Shown: positions 24,001-33,200, counted from the stretch's first letter. The stretch: 64,000 nt of DNA from Lampris incognitus (GCF_029633865.1 NC_079215.1:55207457-55271456), one strand, 5' to 3'. Notes: generated from the sequence alone by a model not told the origin. Numbers and translations are program-made.

Positions 24001-27000
24001 TTATAAATCTGTGCTCTTTTTTAAAGAGCAAATCCCAGTGCAGTGAGATGGCCAACATAACAACTGATGTAAGTAAAACATATGCATCATCAAAGTTTTT
24101 CTAGTTTTAACTGTGGTTCAGTACAAATAATGATCATTTCGAAACCAAATTAACAAATACTGTCTTTGATTGTCTTACAGTCCTGTTCACCTGAACAAAA
24201 CTGCAAATCCATAATTTGCAGCAGTTATATTCTTGATATAGGTTCAACAACTCGTTTTAATCTGAGGGGAGAAGTAGCATTTCGGGACATCGAGGAGCAT
24301 GTGGCGGTTTGTATCAGAAATCCATCATTACCATTAGAGCTAAAGCTACAATCCTGAAGACCATTGTTTAACTTTCTATCACCAGTGGGGATTGTGGTCA
24401 TTTCAATACTGTCTGCCCACTTCACATCCATGAGGATCAGTCAGAAATGAAGTAGTTGCTTAGCTGTTGGGTCTGCATCTTCCCCCACCACTGAACAAAA
24501 AGAAATTTGTTTGTGCGTAAAAATTAAAGCTAAAATCCTACAGATTTACTTGGAAACAAATGTCTCTTGCTGGCATATTTTGGAAAACACAGGAAAATTC
24601 AAATAACTAAATACTAAACGTTTTTGTGGTTGCTCATTTTCAATTGTAACTATGGGGTAAGGATTTTTCTGGGAAAAAGGTTTCGGTGAATATTGATTTG
24701 TGTCTTAACTAAAGCAGCGTATGGTGGAAGAATACAATGGGTAAGAGTAACTTTCAATAAGAATCAAAGTTGTTGAGACAGACAAGCAAAATAGTAAACA
24801 GATATAGCAGCCCAAGCTTGCCAACAGATAGTACCGCAGTGTTTCCCAACCCAGTCCTCAAGGAACCCCTATCCTGCAGATATTCATTGTAACCCTGCAT
24901 AGGTAGCCCTGCTTGTACTTACTCAACCAATCATCTCACAGCACTTAATTATGCAAGGTGTGCAATATCTGACATAATTCATTGCTGATTGGTTGAATAA
25001 CTACAAACAGGTACCTATTCAGGGTTGCAAAGAAAATCTGCAGGATAGGGGTTCCTTGAGGACTGGGCTGGGAAACACTGCCGTAACCTACTAAAGACTC
25101 ACTGGCCGATCAGCCAGGGATCAGCCCCCTTTAGTTGAGTGGTTAACGGTGTCGCCTCGTGGTGCAGTACAACCCCGGATCAAATCCCGCAGTGTGCGGA
25201 AATATGCTCCGTTACATTGGTGGCAGTGGTGGGATCCGGGAAGATCCTCATAAATCTCTTCGGAGCGCAGGAATAACAAAGCACGGGGGGCACACTTCCA
25301 GGAGAGGGTGACCACTGTAACCTACTAAAGACTTGCTGGCTGATTGGCTAGGAGGTCAGCACCCTTTAGTCGAGCGGTTAGCAATGTCGCCTCGTGGTGC
25401 AGTACAACCCCAGATTGCATCCCGCAGCGGGCAGAAATAAGCCCGGTTACAGTACATCGTCAGTGGCTAAGTCAGGTTCGGCCTGGCTGTTTTGTTTGGT
25501 GGGGCGAGAGCACTCACTGAAAAAAAACACTGGCGAGCATTAGGACTATGCAAAAAATAAAAAAAAACGATACAGCTCAGTATTGCAATATTTTATTATT
25601 AATATTTTTCACAATACTTTATCAATTTTCCAGCCCCTTGTATCGATACGTTAAAAAATGTATCCATGTATTAAACAGATTTAAAATGTTTAAATATCCT
25701 TCAAATCCCTAAGATCAAATAGCCTATGACCTCTGCTCCTGTAGATGTCGCTGTGGGCTAGTAGTAGGCTAGCTGCCTCCTGGCAGTATTTCAAAGGCAA
25801 GCATGGTGGAAAATATTAGAGCAGCGCCTTCGTCTTTCAAAGCCGACTTTGGGTGTACTTTGGTTTTAAAGACAAAACAGGGAGTAAGGATTTGGATAAA
25901 ACTAATGCCGTTCAGCGTTTACCTCAAGACAGGCCTCAGGGCCCAGACACACCAAACCGACTAGCGGCGACGAAGGCCGACTGTTACGTCACCTCCCGTC
26001 TGGGCCAAAAAGTAGCACTTGAGCACACCGCAAAAACTACAGCCGACGGCCCTGATTCCCTAGTTTAGCACCGATTCGCTAAGCTGAACAGCCAATCAGA
26101 GCGATCTCTCTCACCGACGGGCTCCGCTGGTTCAACATGCTGAATCGGCCGGTGTGAGTACTTGATCTACTCGCCCTACCGGATGTGCTCGGGGTCCTGC
26201 AACTACAGATGACATCACTACTTCACGCATTATGATTGGGTAGGGGCTAGTTCAGTTTAGGAACAGTGGGAAAAAGTAGACTGAGTTAGACGCGGCTCGG
26301 GCCTTTGGCCCTCGCATGTGTTCGCTCGTTCGGGGGGGGGGGGGGTCCTGAGCCTGCAGCCTCGCACCTTTACTAACCAACTCTATGTCAACGTGGATTG
26401 TAAAAAAACACACAGCTAAATAACTATAAAGCTAGCGTTAAACAACACTAGCTAGCAACATAATCCGTGACGTCATATGTAGTTGAAGGACCCCGAGTCG
26501 ATATTGTACCCGAGCAGAAATGGAACCCACACCAGAAAGCTGCCAACAGGGGTCCGATTAGTGCCAATGGTGCGGGACACACTGCAAAAACTAGGGTCCC
26601 AGACGCTCATCGAGGGCCCAACATTGGCCGACTGTCTGGCCTAGCTAAAGATAGGCCAGAGGGTCAAAACACTTCATACTTAAAATGTAACCATTTAAGA
26701 GTTAATATCAAAGTATAGCGGACACTCGCAAATAACTTTCGAGTTGGACTACAGTATCTTAATGTTTACAGTTTATTCACAGCACACTGACTAATTCAGT
26801 TTTATGAGATTTGTTTATAATACTTAATATGCACTTTGTTTTATGTTATGGCATCAACATTGCAGTTGAGTTCAGTGTTTTCTGTGACACAACAAGAATA
26901 GTTGATATGCCCACTTTATTTTCATATGATGTTATGGCATCTACATTTCAGTTCAGTGTGTTCAGTGACAGTATGCACTGTGCAATGCAGAGATACTGTT

Positions 27001-28747
27001 CTAATAAATCAGAACAGACATTTTGAATTAATAGTTTGACTCAATTTGTCTGCTGAGTTATCAAAATATAATGTGATATAAATATTAGACTACCCAAGTG
27101 GTATTTTCAGCTATATTTTTAAAGTTTCAGTAAATTATGTAGAGTATTGCAATGTATTGCAATCGTATCGCAGTGTGTTGTGATACAATCATATCGTGAC
27201 CCATGTATCATGATACGTATCGTATCGCGAGGTCATTGCCAATACCCAGCCTTAGCGAGTACGGCATTTAAGATGGACCTCTGTTTGGATTGTTCAAATA
27301 CAAATTCAGTTGCCGGTATTATAAGAGACGTCAACAACTTAAACACAGACAACAATCTTCAGAACTGTAGCTTTAATTAATAATAATTTGAAATACTAAT
27401 AATAGTGTGGTAGTAATGAGTTGAAGAGTCAACTAAGTGCTTTCCTTCACAGAATATGTCATTTCTAAATACATTTACTGGACAAGTTGAAGAGGTTGTA
27501 TTCAAAAGCTTCATGGAAGTTCACTATGACACACAACTCTATGTTTTGCCACCACATGAACAAGAGGTAGGTTATACTGAAATTATCCCAACTTTCAGTC
27601 GTTCTATTTAAATATATTGACACTAAGTATATTGATACCGTTTATCCTATGGTTTGACAGACGAGAGAGGTCCCAACAAGATTTCCTACAGCACAGGTAA
27701 TTTATCTAATGTCAACTGATTTCTCAGTTGATTTGGGTGATACAGAATTAATTCAATGAGTCTACTTTGACCAACAGATTAAATGTAAAAACCATTTGAT
27801 TCAGAAAGGATTTAAAGATGAAAGATTGTTATTCAGAAATCCAACGTCCTGCTTTTATCCCCCCACCAAATAGACCAACATTCGGGTGGAGTTCATAGTT
27901 GCCCCTGATAAAATGCGGATCATTGGAGCTGGGGTTGGAGGGGGGTTCTTGCTTCTGATTATCACGGCTGTGGTAATGTATAAGGTAAGTGCCCATTCAC
28001 CTGAAACAGCCCCTGTCCCTGTACTGTGTGAAACTCATCAAGTGTGGAAGGTGGAGAGCCAAGGATTAGGATGCAGCAATATGTCTGTCATGTACCCATT
28101 CCCATGAGATCATCTGCCATGTTTAGTCTTCCAGCCCAACCCTTGACACAAGCAACGCAAAACACTGAAACTCAGACCTGTTATTGTTTCATGTTTGGGG
28201 AGCTTAGGATAGCTCATAAGAGTTTAGAGATGTGGGTTTGTTCCTGGTGAGGGAGCCAAATCCTGGACCAGATGTCATAATCTGGGTGTGGAAAGTAAAT
28301 AATATCTACTTTTCCTGAAGAAAAAACAAACAAAACTGACTAGTGAGTCAATTTTGTGTAAAGCACTAACACTCAATACCCAAAGAGTAACTGCTCAGTG
28401 GCTAACGGTTGAGGACTGTGGTTGCACAGGGAAGATCTGGGGAATGACTCATCTAAGAGCATCTGTTCAAATCCCCAATTCAATGGTAAAAGCAAATATG
28501 GATTGAAACTCCTCTCGTTTGTGTCTGTCTTAAGATGGGATGCTTTAAGAGGAAAACGCGCAAGTATTACGAAGAGGACATGGAGCGTACGGCCTCTCAG
28601 AAAAGTGATCAGCCTGACATAGCGTCTGCTGCCCCAGGCAATGAGCCAGAGACTGAGAACCAGTCTGAGGCAAGTGCAGAGGAAAAACTACTCGACAGTA
28701 AAGACCACGGCAATAACGGTGTTCCTGCTAGCCCTACTGGGGAGTGA
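3099..28747 (+). CDS. Integrin alpha subunit, leukocyte (CD11)-like, 3' half (13 exons)
   Basis: Type I membrane adhesion receptor chain; integrin alpha chains pair with a beta chain and link ligands to the cytoskeleton. Exons (phase-consistent): 3099-3169, 3276-3417, 20120-20227, 23048-23127, 23265-23342, 23511-23586, 23830-23937, 24027-24068, 24181-24300, 27453-27566, 27661-27696, 27874-27984, 28535-28747 (stop TGA 28745). They encode the thigh/calf-type ectodomain from a [17 protein letters not shown] segment, which resembles the PFEKNCG..C segment of ITGAM, through paired cysteines (NCKSIIC at exon 9), a transmembrane helix (exon 12, [17 protein letters not shown]) and a 70-residue acidic tail. 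The propeller and any I domain lie upstream of the window. The membrane-proximal GFFKR is GCFKR. Donors at 3418 (GTGATA) and 24301 (GTGGCG) are weak. Exon 3 lies alone between introns of 16.7 and 2.8 kb. Layout and sequence favour the ITGAL/M/X/E group; the exact orthologue is not settled. Confidence 0.85.
4494..4873 (-). mobile_element. SINE-type insertion with 15-bp target duplication
   Basis: Inserted in the Penelope element. GAAATTATGTTTTCT at 4479-4493 is repeated at 4874-4888. The left part (4494-4700) is the 3' half of the SINE family 2 repeat (complement of the CCATCC tail and a CA-rich patch); the right part (4700-4870) is a different repeat ending in CACCACACACCAGC. It is either a chimeric SINE or two nested pieces. 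Confidence 0.65.
6047..6407 (+). mobile_element. tRNA-derived SINE, family 2 (mermaid-like), full length
   Basis: Starts with a tRNA-like head (GGCATGGTGGCCCAGTGGTTAG as A-box region, GGTTCAAACTC as B-box) and ends in GGATGGATGGATGG. The perfect 11-bp duplication GGACATAGCAT at 6036-6046 and 6408-6418 marks the insertion into the Penelope RT region. Related copies are at 4494, 29275, 42461 and 58920. Confidence 0.85.
7230..8470 (+). mobile_element. Penelope-like element C-terminus and 3' UTR, inverted copy
   Basis: The plus strand encodes [18 protein letters not shown], then [19 protein letters not shown], typical of the end of a Penelope ORF. The following UTR (7970-8460) matches the complement of 3690-3990. 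It is therefore an inverted partial copy lying head-to-head with the minus-strand element at 3690-7230. SINE copy c (7526-7958) splits it. Confidence 0.7.
7526..7958 (-). mobile_element. tRNA-derived SINE, family 1 (copy c)
   Basis: Minus-strand copy with the tail complement at 7536-7555 and the tRNA-like head at 7885-7956. It is inserted between the coding end and the 3' UTR of the inverted Penelope copy; AAGCCTCA at 7500-7507 and 7959-7966 is a good 8-bp target duplication. Confidence 0.75.
8471..9191. other. Intron sequence, repeat scraps only
   Basis: Contains a short hAT-like scrap near 8635-8680 (CCAGTGGTATTCAACC) and an ATTT-rich stretch at 9130-9185. I see no exon or RNA gene. Confidence 0.35.
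9192..9627 (-). mobile_element. tRNA-derived SINE, family 1 (copy d)
   Basis: Near-identical in arrangement to copy a and followed by the same 130-bp flank (9622-9745). It carries a small insert near 9500 (CAACAACAGC) that copy a lacks. Confidence 0.75.
9746..10027. other. Unassigned intron sequence
   Basis: About 280 bp between the duplicated SINE flank and the Gmr1-like LTR. I see no coding signal. It resembles dispersed-repeat DNA but I cannot assign it. Confidence 0.3.
10028..10828 (-). repeat. 3' LTR of the Gmr1-like element
   Basis: About 800 bp; on the minus strand it begins TGTTACGATCG and ends near GGGTCGTTAAA, where the expected ...TTACA end has mutated. It aligns with 15685-16319 over the first 610 plus-strand bases. 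Inner end contains a CA repeat (10801-10818). Confidence 0.85.
10829..10842 (-). other. Polypurine tract
   Basis: The minus strand reads TGTGTGGGGGAG directly before the LTR start TGTTACG, the expected place for plus-strand priming. Confidence 0.65.
10922..13614 (-). pseudogene. Gmr1-like pol: integrase, reverse transcriptase, RNase H
   Basis: 13614-12721: integrase with H-H-C-C zinc site (HENPRSGH ... CRSCDVCQ) and D-D-E residues ([23 protein letters not shown]). In the next frame 12780-12350: the integrase C-terminus ([25 protein letters not shown]). The same frame then runs into RT at about 12130-11650 ([37 protein letters not shown]). RNase H follows at 11420-10922 ([36 protein letters not shown]). 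Frameshifts near 12800, 11640, 11430 and 11230 break the polyprotein. The integrase-to-RT link within one frame shows that the order is not due to a rearrangement between separate pieces. Confidence 0.9.
13651..14656 (-). pseudogene. Gmr1-like zinc knuckle and protease region
   Basis: The minus strand encodes a zinc knuckle [14 protein letters not shown] (CX2CX4HX4C, about 14355-14312) and then a retropepsin-like [13 protein letters not shown] (about 14145-14105). The usual D-T/S-G-A triad reads D-T-D-A, so the protease would be inactive. A frameshift between the two parts breaks the frame. Confidence 0.75.
14660..15481 (-). pseudogene. Gmr1-like gag, SCAN-like capsid
   Basis: Starts at Met 15481. 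The first 200 residues include a charged coiled coil rich in [11 protein letters not shown] and [11 protein letters not shown] heptads, then [15 protein letters not shown]. After an in-frame stop at 14870-14872 the frame continues with [18 protein letters not shown] and [20 protein letters not shown], which resembles the SCAN/gypsy capsid fold. The SCAN domain of vertebrate zinc-finger proteins is known to derive from Gmr1-like gag, so this fits the pol order. Confidence 0.8.
15665..15682 (-). promoter_or_regulatory. Primer-binding site, tRNA-Pro
   Basis: Minus strand TGGGGGCTCGTCCGGGAT, 18 nt, is the known tRNA-Pro-type primer site. It begins 2 nt inside the LTR end (...TTACA at 15685). Confidence 0.9.
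15685..16319 (-). repeat. 5' LTR of the Gmr1-like element, truncated
   Basis: Plus-strand start TGTAACAACCCG; collinear with 10028-10636 and then stops at GGAGGAAGCTGATT. About 190 bp of the LTR's outer part (its U3 start) are missing, replaced by hAT-derived sequence from 16320. Confidence 0.85.
16320..17630 (+). pseudogene. hAT-type transposase relic
   Basis: The plus strand encodes [20 protein letters not shown] and a following [20 protein letters not shown] (16390-16540), then [20 protein letters not shown] (16730-16780), and after a possible intron (donor 16873) [19 protein letters not shown] (about 17115-17175) and [11 protein letters not shown] ... [13 protein letters not shown] (17467-17545), the hAT C-terminal dimerisation region. 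Frameshifts at about 16640 and 17460 and loss of the N-terminal zinc finger make it a relic. A conserved Trp after the TR of the RRNFNS motif is Arg here. Confidence 0.75.
17808..17950. repeat. 41-bp minisatellite, about 3.3 copies
   Basis: Three consecutive units begin AGTGGCCAGA and contain GATGGGTGTTCATTTTTA, with 1-3 differences between units. Confidence 0.85.
19104..19589. mobile_element. MITE with about 29-bp terminal inverted repeats
   Basis: GACAATCGACCTTTTTCAAA at 19104 pairs with TTTGCGAAAGGTCAATTGTC ending at 19589; the arms extend to a CCCGCCC/GGGCGG edge. No transposase inside. Superfamily unassigned. Confidence 0.65.
20618..21033 (-). mobile_element. tRNA-derived SINE, family 1 (copy e)
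   Basis: Minus-strand copy with tail complement TTTTTCTCCCCAATTGTATC at the left and the head ending GCTACCCAGACACCCC at 21033. Lies between integrin exons 3 and 4, next to a Tc1 element. Confidence 0.75.
21069..22699 (-). mobile_element. Tc1/mariner element, 1631 bp
   Basis: Long inverted repeats of about 215 bp (CAGTGGCTTGCAAAAGCATT at 21069 and its complement ending at 22699), each flanked by the TA target duplication (21067-21068, 22700-22701). The arms are very similar, so the insertion is fairly young. It lies antisense in the intron between integrin exons 3 and 4. Confidence 0.95.
21360..22305 (-). pseudogene. Tc1 transposase, frameshifted
   Basis: DNA cut-and-paste transposase. The probable start [18 protein letters not shown] is at 22305; helix-turn-helix follows ([20 protein letters not shown]), then a [12 protein letters not shown] hook. 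The first catalytic Asp is in [12 protein letters not shown]; a frameshift near 21720 separates it from [10 protein letters not shown], the second Asp (FQQDNDPKH) and the Glu (LNPIENLW). The frame ends early at EEWAKL, short of the usual C-terminus. All three DD34E residues are present, but one product cannot be made. Confidence 0.92.
24837..25080. mobile_element. hAT-type MITE, 244 bp
   Basis: Near-palindromic ends: CAGTGTTTCCCAACCCAGTC at 24837 and its imperfect complement ending at 25080, about 45 bp per arm. The CAGTG ends are typical of hAT miniature elements. A convincing 8-bp duplication is not visible. Confidence 0.75.
25082..25451 (+). mobile_element. Miniature LTR retrotransposon (TRIM-like), tRNA-like LTRs
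   Basis: Left LTR 25082-25216 and right LTR 25316-25451, about 80% alike, each (T/C)GTAACCTACTAAAGAC...GTTACA. Directly after the left LTR lies TGGTGGCAGTGGTGGGAT (25218-25235), differing at one of 18 places from a tRNA-Leu (AAG/TAG) primer site. The 99-bp interior has no ORF, and a purine-rich GGAGAGGGTG lies just before the right LTR. Each LTR contains a tRNA-like module with A-box TAGTCGAGCGG (right LTR) and a weak B-box. No clear target duplication here. Confidence 0.75.
25540..27255. mobile_element. Nested non-autonomous DNA elements
   Basis: The left part (25560-25690) and right part (27140-27250) share TATCGATACG-type inverted sequence, and the right edge (complement TAAGGCTGGGTATTGGCAA) looks like a hAT miniature end. 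A second GC-rich unit (about 25900-26700) with GCCCAGACACACC / CACACTGCAAAA edges seems to be inserted inside. A G run lies at 26331-26345. Boundaries are uncertain. Confidence 0.4.
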
Positions 28748-28911
28748 TCCAATATAACATAAGAAAATACAACTATCACAACTCGGGCAACAGATTTTAA
28801 TGCTGGGATTATCTGAAGTATGCAGACTCAATTTAAAAAAAATAAATAAGTGAAAATGATAAAAGTTGCAACAGCCAAGAACTAAAGCCCTTTTCAGGAA
28901 TTACATTGAAT

Positions 28912-28917
28912 AATAAA
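28912..28917 (+). promoter_or_regulatory. Polyadenylation signal of the integrin gene
   Basis: AATAAA 165 nt after the integrin stop codon. Another AATAAA at about 28840 is possible. Confidence 0.5.
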
Positions 28918-29039
28918 TTATTACACTCATTATGGTGTACTGTTACTTTTGAGAGTGCATCAATTTGAGCCTCTTTCATTTGTCTATTTGGCTTGAACTT
29001 AATAGTTAATGTGAGAGTTGTGTATTTGTTGAGCGAGGC

Positions 29040-30715
29040 CCCTTAAAGGAGTAGTTCAGAATTGAAGTGTTGAAGTTTATCCCAATTTTATACTCACTGC
29101 TTATGTAGTACATAGGATGGCTTCATTTTCAACCATCCATCATTTTCTTCATACTGGACATGCAGTTAATGGAGAACAAATCCACAATCCTCGTTCAGTG
29201 CCAAAGGAAAAAAAAGCAACCTACACTTCAGGCAAAGCTCACATGATGCTACAGCAGTCTATCGTAGCGACTTCCACCCATTTTCCACACCGCTGATCCT
29301 GCTCTCAGGGTCGCGGGGATGCTGGAGCCTATCACAGCAGTCATTGGGCGGCAGGCGGGGAGACACCCTGGACAGGCCGCCAGACTATCACACAGGTCCG
29401 ACATATACACACCCACATTCATACCTAGGGACAATTTAGTGTGGCCAATTCACCTGACCTACATGTCATTGGACTGTGGGAGGAAACCGGAGCCCCTGGA
29501 GGAAACCCACGCAAACACGGGGAGACATGCAAACTCCACACACGACGACCCAGGACGACCCCCAAGGTTGGACTACCCCGGGGCTCGAACCCAGGACCTT
29601 CTTGCTGTGAGGCGACCGCGCTAACCACTGCGCCACCGTGCCGCCCCATAGCGAATTCAAGTGGTCATTTTAAAAATTGACAGTGCAAATTCCCTCTTAG
29701 TGTTTGCTTTGCTGCGGTAGAGTAGCTCTTTCTGGTTTCCTACCTTGTCAAATTGTACTACGTTAGCACAAATGTATGGTATCCACAACCCAAATCCAAT
29801 CCTAACCTTAACCGGCGCCTGCACATTAACACTCGGTAGGACAACACAGCAAACATGTCCGGAGAAGTTCAATTCTAAAAACAATTCTTTCAGCATCAAC
29901 ATAAAAGAAAGCAAAATAAAGGAAGGCTGCTTACAGCTTGAGGCTACTCCAATGTGAAAAAATATTGAAAATTAGAAAATACTGATTTTCTAATTTTCTG
30001 TTTTGTCCTGTGGCACGTTTTATGCCCCCCCCCACACACTTTGAGAGCAGCAGCCATATTTTATTGCATTATCAACAAAAATATGAATTTTGTCAGTTAC
30101 GATGGGCAATCTAGTGCATGAACGGGATTTGGAGGGAAGGAGGAAGCAAAGCATGGGGACTTTTTTTTTCCAGGGGTGTTTGTCAAGAACGCTCCTCCCT
30201 CTAAATGTACCTAGCAGCAGCTTTAAGGGTGGACTGTGTTGTCATACTCCACCCATATGGGATACAGGTGCTAGCGTAGGCCGATCCGAGGCCCAAGGCC
30301 TAAACGATAAAACAAGAACAAAAGTTAATTCGTTTAATCGCCCGATACGCCTACAAGCCTACTTTTTTTTCCGAAGATCTACATTTTTAATATAAGCGTC
30401 GAAAAAAAATGTTTCATATTCATAGAACTTCATATTCTATGGGTGGATTTGTACACCATGACCAAGGAGATTATTAATCGTTGGATTCTGAGAGATTTTA
30501 CTGGCCAAGAAAATGGTAATTAATCACTAACAGAAACCCTGCCATGGAGTGGTTCTTTAGATGAGCGAGGATTGTGGATTTGTATGCCATTAAATGTACG
30601 GAACTGAAGCTGTGTGTCCCGTACAAAGAAACGGATGGATGACTGAAAATGAAACCTACCTATGTACTACATTAGCAGTGAGCGTAAAATGGGGATAGGC
30701 TTCATAAAATTACAA
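29040..30715. mobile_element. Large MITE-like element with about 150-bp inverted repeats
   Basis: 29040-29215 is matched in inverted orientation by 30565-30715; for example CGAGGATTGTGGATTTGT at 30569 is the complement of the stretch near 29180. The interior has no transposase. SINE family 2 (29275-29648) is inserted inside. Outer edges and superfamily are not settled. Confidence 0.5.
29275..29648 (-). mobile_element. tRNA-derived SINE, family 2, full length
   Basis: Minus-strand copy: tRNA-like head at 29580-29645 (complement of GGTTCGAGCCC and TGGTTAGCGCGG) and body to 29275. TAGCGACTTC (29265-29274) and TAGCGAATTC (29649-29658) are an imperfect 10-bp target duplication (9/10). Confidence 0.85.
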
Positions 30716-30903
30716 ACTATAACTAAGTGCTACTTGTATGTATATTGGTATGGGTATGCTAACATTATTGATTTTCTTTTCTTTTTTTGCTCCTATGTTG
30801 GTCTTGAGCAATTTATCGTATTTCTGCCTTCCTGAAGTATGACTTGTGAATTATAGGCTATGGGTGATGTGGAAAACATTATCACATAACTATAGGGAAT
30901 TTA

Positions 30904-31085
30904 ACACATCTACACCGATCATCCAAAACTTTCAAATCACTGACAGGTAAGTGAATAACATTGATATTACAATAGCATCTGTCAATGGGTGGGATATATT
31001 AGGCAGCAAGTGAACAGTCAGTCCTTGAAGTTGCTGTGTGGGAAGCAGGAAAAATGGGCAAACATAAGGCTCTGAGTGAGCCATC
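30904..31085 (+). mobile_element. Truncated Tc1-type element end
   Basis: The stretch with GGGTGGGATATATTAGGCAG and AAAAATGGGCAAACATAAGG resembles the 5' untranslated and start region of a fish Tc1 family. The transposase is lost at the junction with the tandem repeat at 31085. Confidence 0.5.
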
Positions 31086-31355
31086 AAATATTCTGCTTAT
31101 AAAAGTTGCTAAGTGTTGAACTTTTGGTTTTCCTATGAAACATATCTATTGGTTTAATCTATGTATATGATTTTGTCAAATATTCTGCTTATAAAAGGTG
31201 TTAAGTGTTTAACTTTTGGTTTTCTTATGAAACATATCTATTGGTTTAATGTATATATATATGATTTTGTCAAATATTCTGCTTATAAAAGGTGTTAAGT
31301 GTTTAACTTTTGGTTTTCTTATGAAATTTATCTATTTGTTTAATCTATATATATG
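31085..31355. repeat. 93-bp tandem repeat, about 3 copies
   Basis: Units begin AAATATTCTGCTTATAAAAG at about 31087, 31179 and 31272, with a few differences and a variable TA stretch inside. Confidence 0.85.
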
Positions 31356-31359
31356 GTTT

Positions 31360-31460
31360 TCCCTGGGTGCTGCAGCTGCCCACTGCTCCTATACAATAGG
31401 ATGGGTTAAATGCAGAGAACACATTCATTGTAAGAATACAATGTCAAATAAAGTGGAGGG
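31360..31460 (+). repeat. SINE/LINE 3'-end fragment
   Basis: TGCAGCTGCCCACTGCTCCT and GGATGGGTTAAATGCAGAG, ending in AATGTCAAATAAAGTG. It is related to the left part of the minus-strand repeat at 41630-41690. Confidence 0.55.
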
Positions 31461-31724
31461 AAAAAAGTTGTATATTGGTATATTTGTTGAATTTATTGGG
31501 TTTTTGGTATGTTTGTTATGTGAACCTTAGTCCTGTTTAAGTTGCTCTGATACATTGTGTTTAAGGTGATATTACTGTGGATGCATGGGACATTTCCTTT
31601 TTTCAAGTGTTTGGAATTTGTATTTAAATGTTTTTATGTTGTTGAGTGGTTCAACCAACTTTCCAAATTTTTGCTAACAATTATTACATGGCTAACCTGT
31701 CATTTTTGTTTTCTGTGTGGGAAG

Positions 31725-32515
31725 ATGGCGGCGCAAATTCACGTTTGCGGCAGCCTCACCCAACGACATCCATGCAGTGTCTCTGTCCACGTCTGCTTCT
31801 AAGCTTGTCTTCGTTTTATGCCTGGGAGAGCTGCTGCTGGATTGGCTGGGAGAGCTTGGTCTGTTGCGTCCTGTGGGCCCAGGTACCACGGTCCTGCCTG
31901 GAGCTGTGCTCGAAAAGGTGATGCCGAGGGCGGTCTGACAGGACGCGGAAGTGGAGCAGGCTAAGCTAGCTACTAGCCCACGCAGACTTGGCAGTTCCGA
32001 TAACACCGAGGGCAGTCTGGCGGCAGCCTCGCTTAGCCTTGACTGTGTTTTTAGTGTTGTTGCTTGGAGTGCAGAGGGAAGGTGTCTGGCTGGGAGAGCT
32101 GGCGTTGGATCGGCTCAGGGAGCTTGGTCTGCTGCATCCCGTGGGCCCCAAGGACCACGGCCCTGACCAGAGCTGCACCCTAAGAGGAAACACCCCGAAG
32201 GCGGTCTGACAGGATGCAGAAGCGGGGCAGGCTAAGCTAACCGCTAGCCCATGCAAACCGGCAGTTCCGTCAGTCATCCTGGCTGGCGTTCATTCTCTTG
32301 GGCAGTGATTTTTTTTTAATTTTTCTTTATAGTTTGGATATATGTGTTAGTTTGGATATATGTGTTTTTGTAGGTCTTGTAGTTTTTGGATATGTGTTTT
32401 TGTCCTTGTGTTGCACTGCTGTGAGCTGGGTAAAACGACGTTTTGTTTCATTTCATGTGCGCAAGTGCATGAAATGAAATGACAATGTTTCTGATTTCTA
32501 ATTCTGATTCTTTAA
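31725..32515 (+). mobile_element. L1-like non-LTR fragment with an internal duplication
   Basis: Begins AGATGGCGGCG, as many LINE-1-type 5' ends do, contains two related about 250-bp GC-rich halves (31800-31985 and 32080-32260, both with GGCGGTCTGACAGGA), and ends with GTAAAACGACGTTTTGTTTC and an ATGAAATGACAAT ... TCTGATTC tail. No ORF of use. Confidence 0.45.
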
Positions 32516-32706
32516 AAAAATGTTATGTATTTCCCTTTTGTTCTTATGTCTCATTATTAATAAATGAAATGCTTGAAATGAAATTTCTCAAATGTGTTTT
32601 TTTTTTCATTAAAGAGGTCCTAAACACTAAACGTGTTTTTGAGCTGTGTATTGAATGCTACGACTGTACGGTGATGAAACACACCAATGCTGGCATTATG
32701 GACTTG

Positions 32707-33200
32707 TCGGGTCTAGGGGGGTTAAGGGTTAAGCACGCAATACCAGTCCTAACCTGGAGTGTGTAGAAAAGATGGAACAGAAAGGAGGACTGAGTTCCAG
32801 GACTAGAGAAATAGCCGGGAGATGGGCTAGCTTACCGAGGTGGCAGGCTAGCAGTTAGCTGGTCCCTCCGACAAGGCCTCCGACATATGGGTCTCAGCTC
32901 TCGTAAGCGGCGGACTCCGTCTTGGTAGGCCAGTTCAGTTTAGGTTGATGGTCTTGAGCTGGAAAGGTGTGAACTTGTGGTGTCCTGAACAGCGTGCTCC
33001 AAAATGGCGTAACCTGAGCGTGTGTACGCAAACTGCTGCCATTAACTAACTCCAGGGGAAACACTTGCGCCTCACAGTGACGTCCTCTTACCAACCCCGC
33101 TTAACCACGCCTCCAATAATTTCACAACGAAAACCAGTCCAAGTATGTAAGAAAAGGAAGAAGGGGAAAAGGCAAATATAACCCCCATCACTTCTAACAT
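32707..33200 (-). repeat. Probable gypsy-type LTR with adjacent polypurine tract
   Basis: The minus strand reads GGGGGGAGGAA directly before TGTTAGAAGTGATGG, and the other end reads CTAGACCCGACA: a TG...CA unit of 494 bp with a purine tract in the expected place. No second LTR is visible in the window. It could belong to the gag/protease scrap at 35355. Confidence 0.45.

Noticed and set aside
25110-25450. Two true tRNA genes
   Set aside because: A- and B-box-like words are present, but acceptor and anticodon stems do not form well and the units lie within TG...CA repeats with a primer site.
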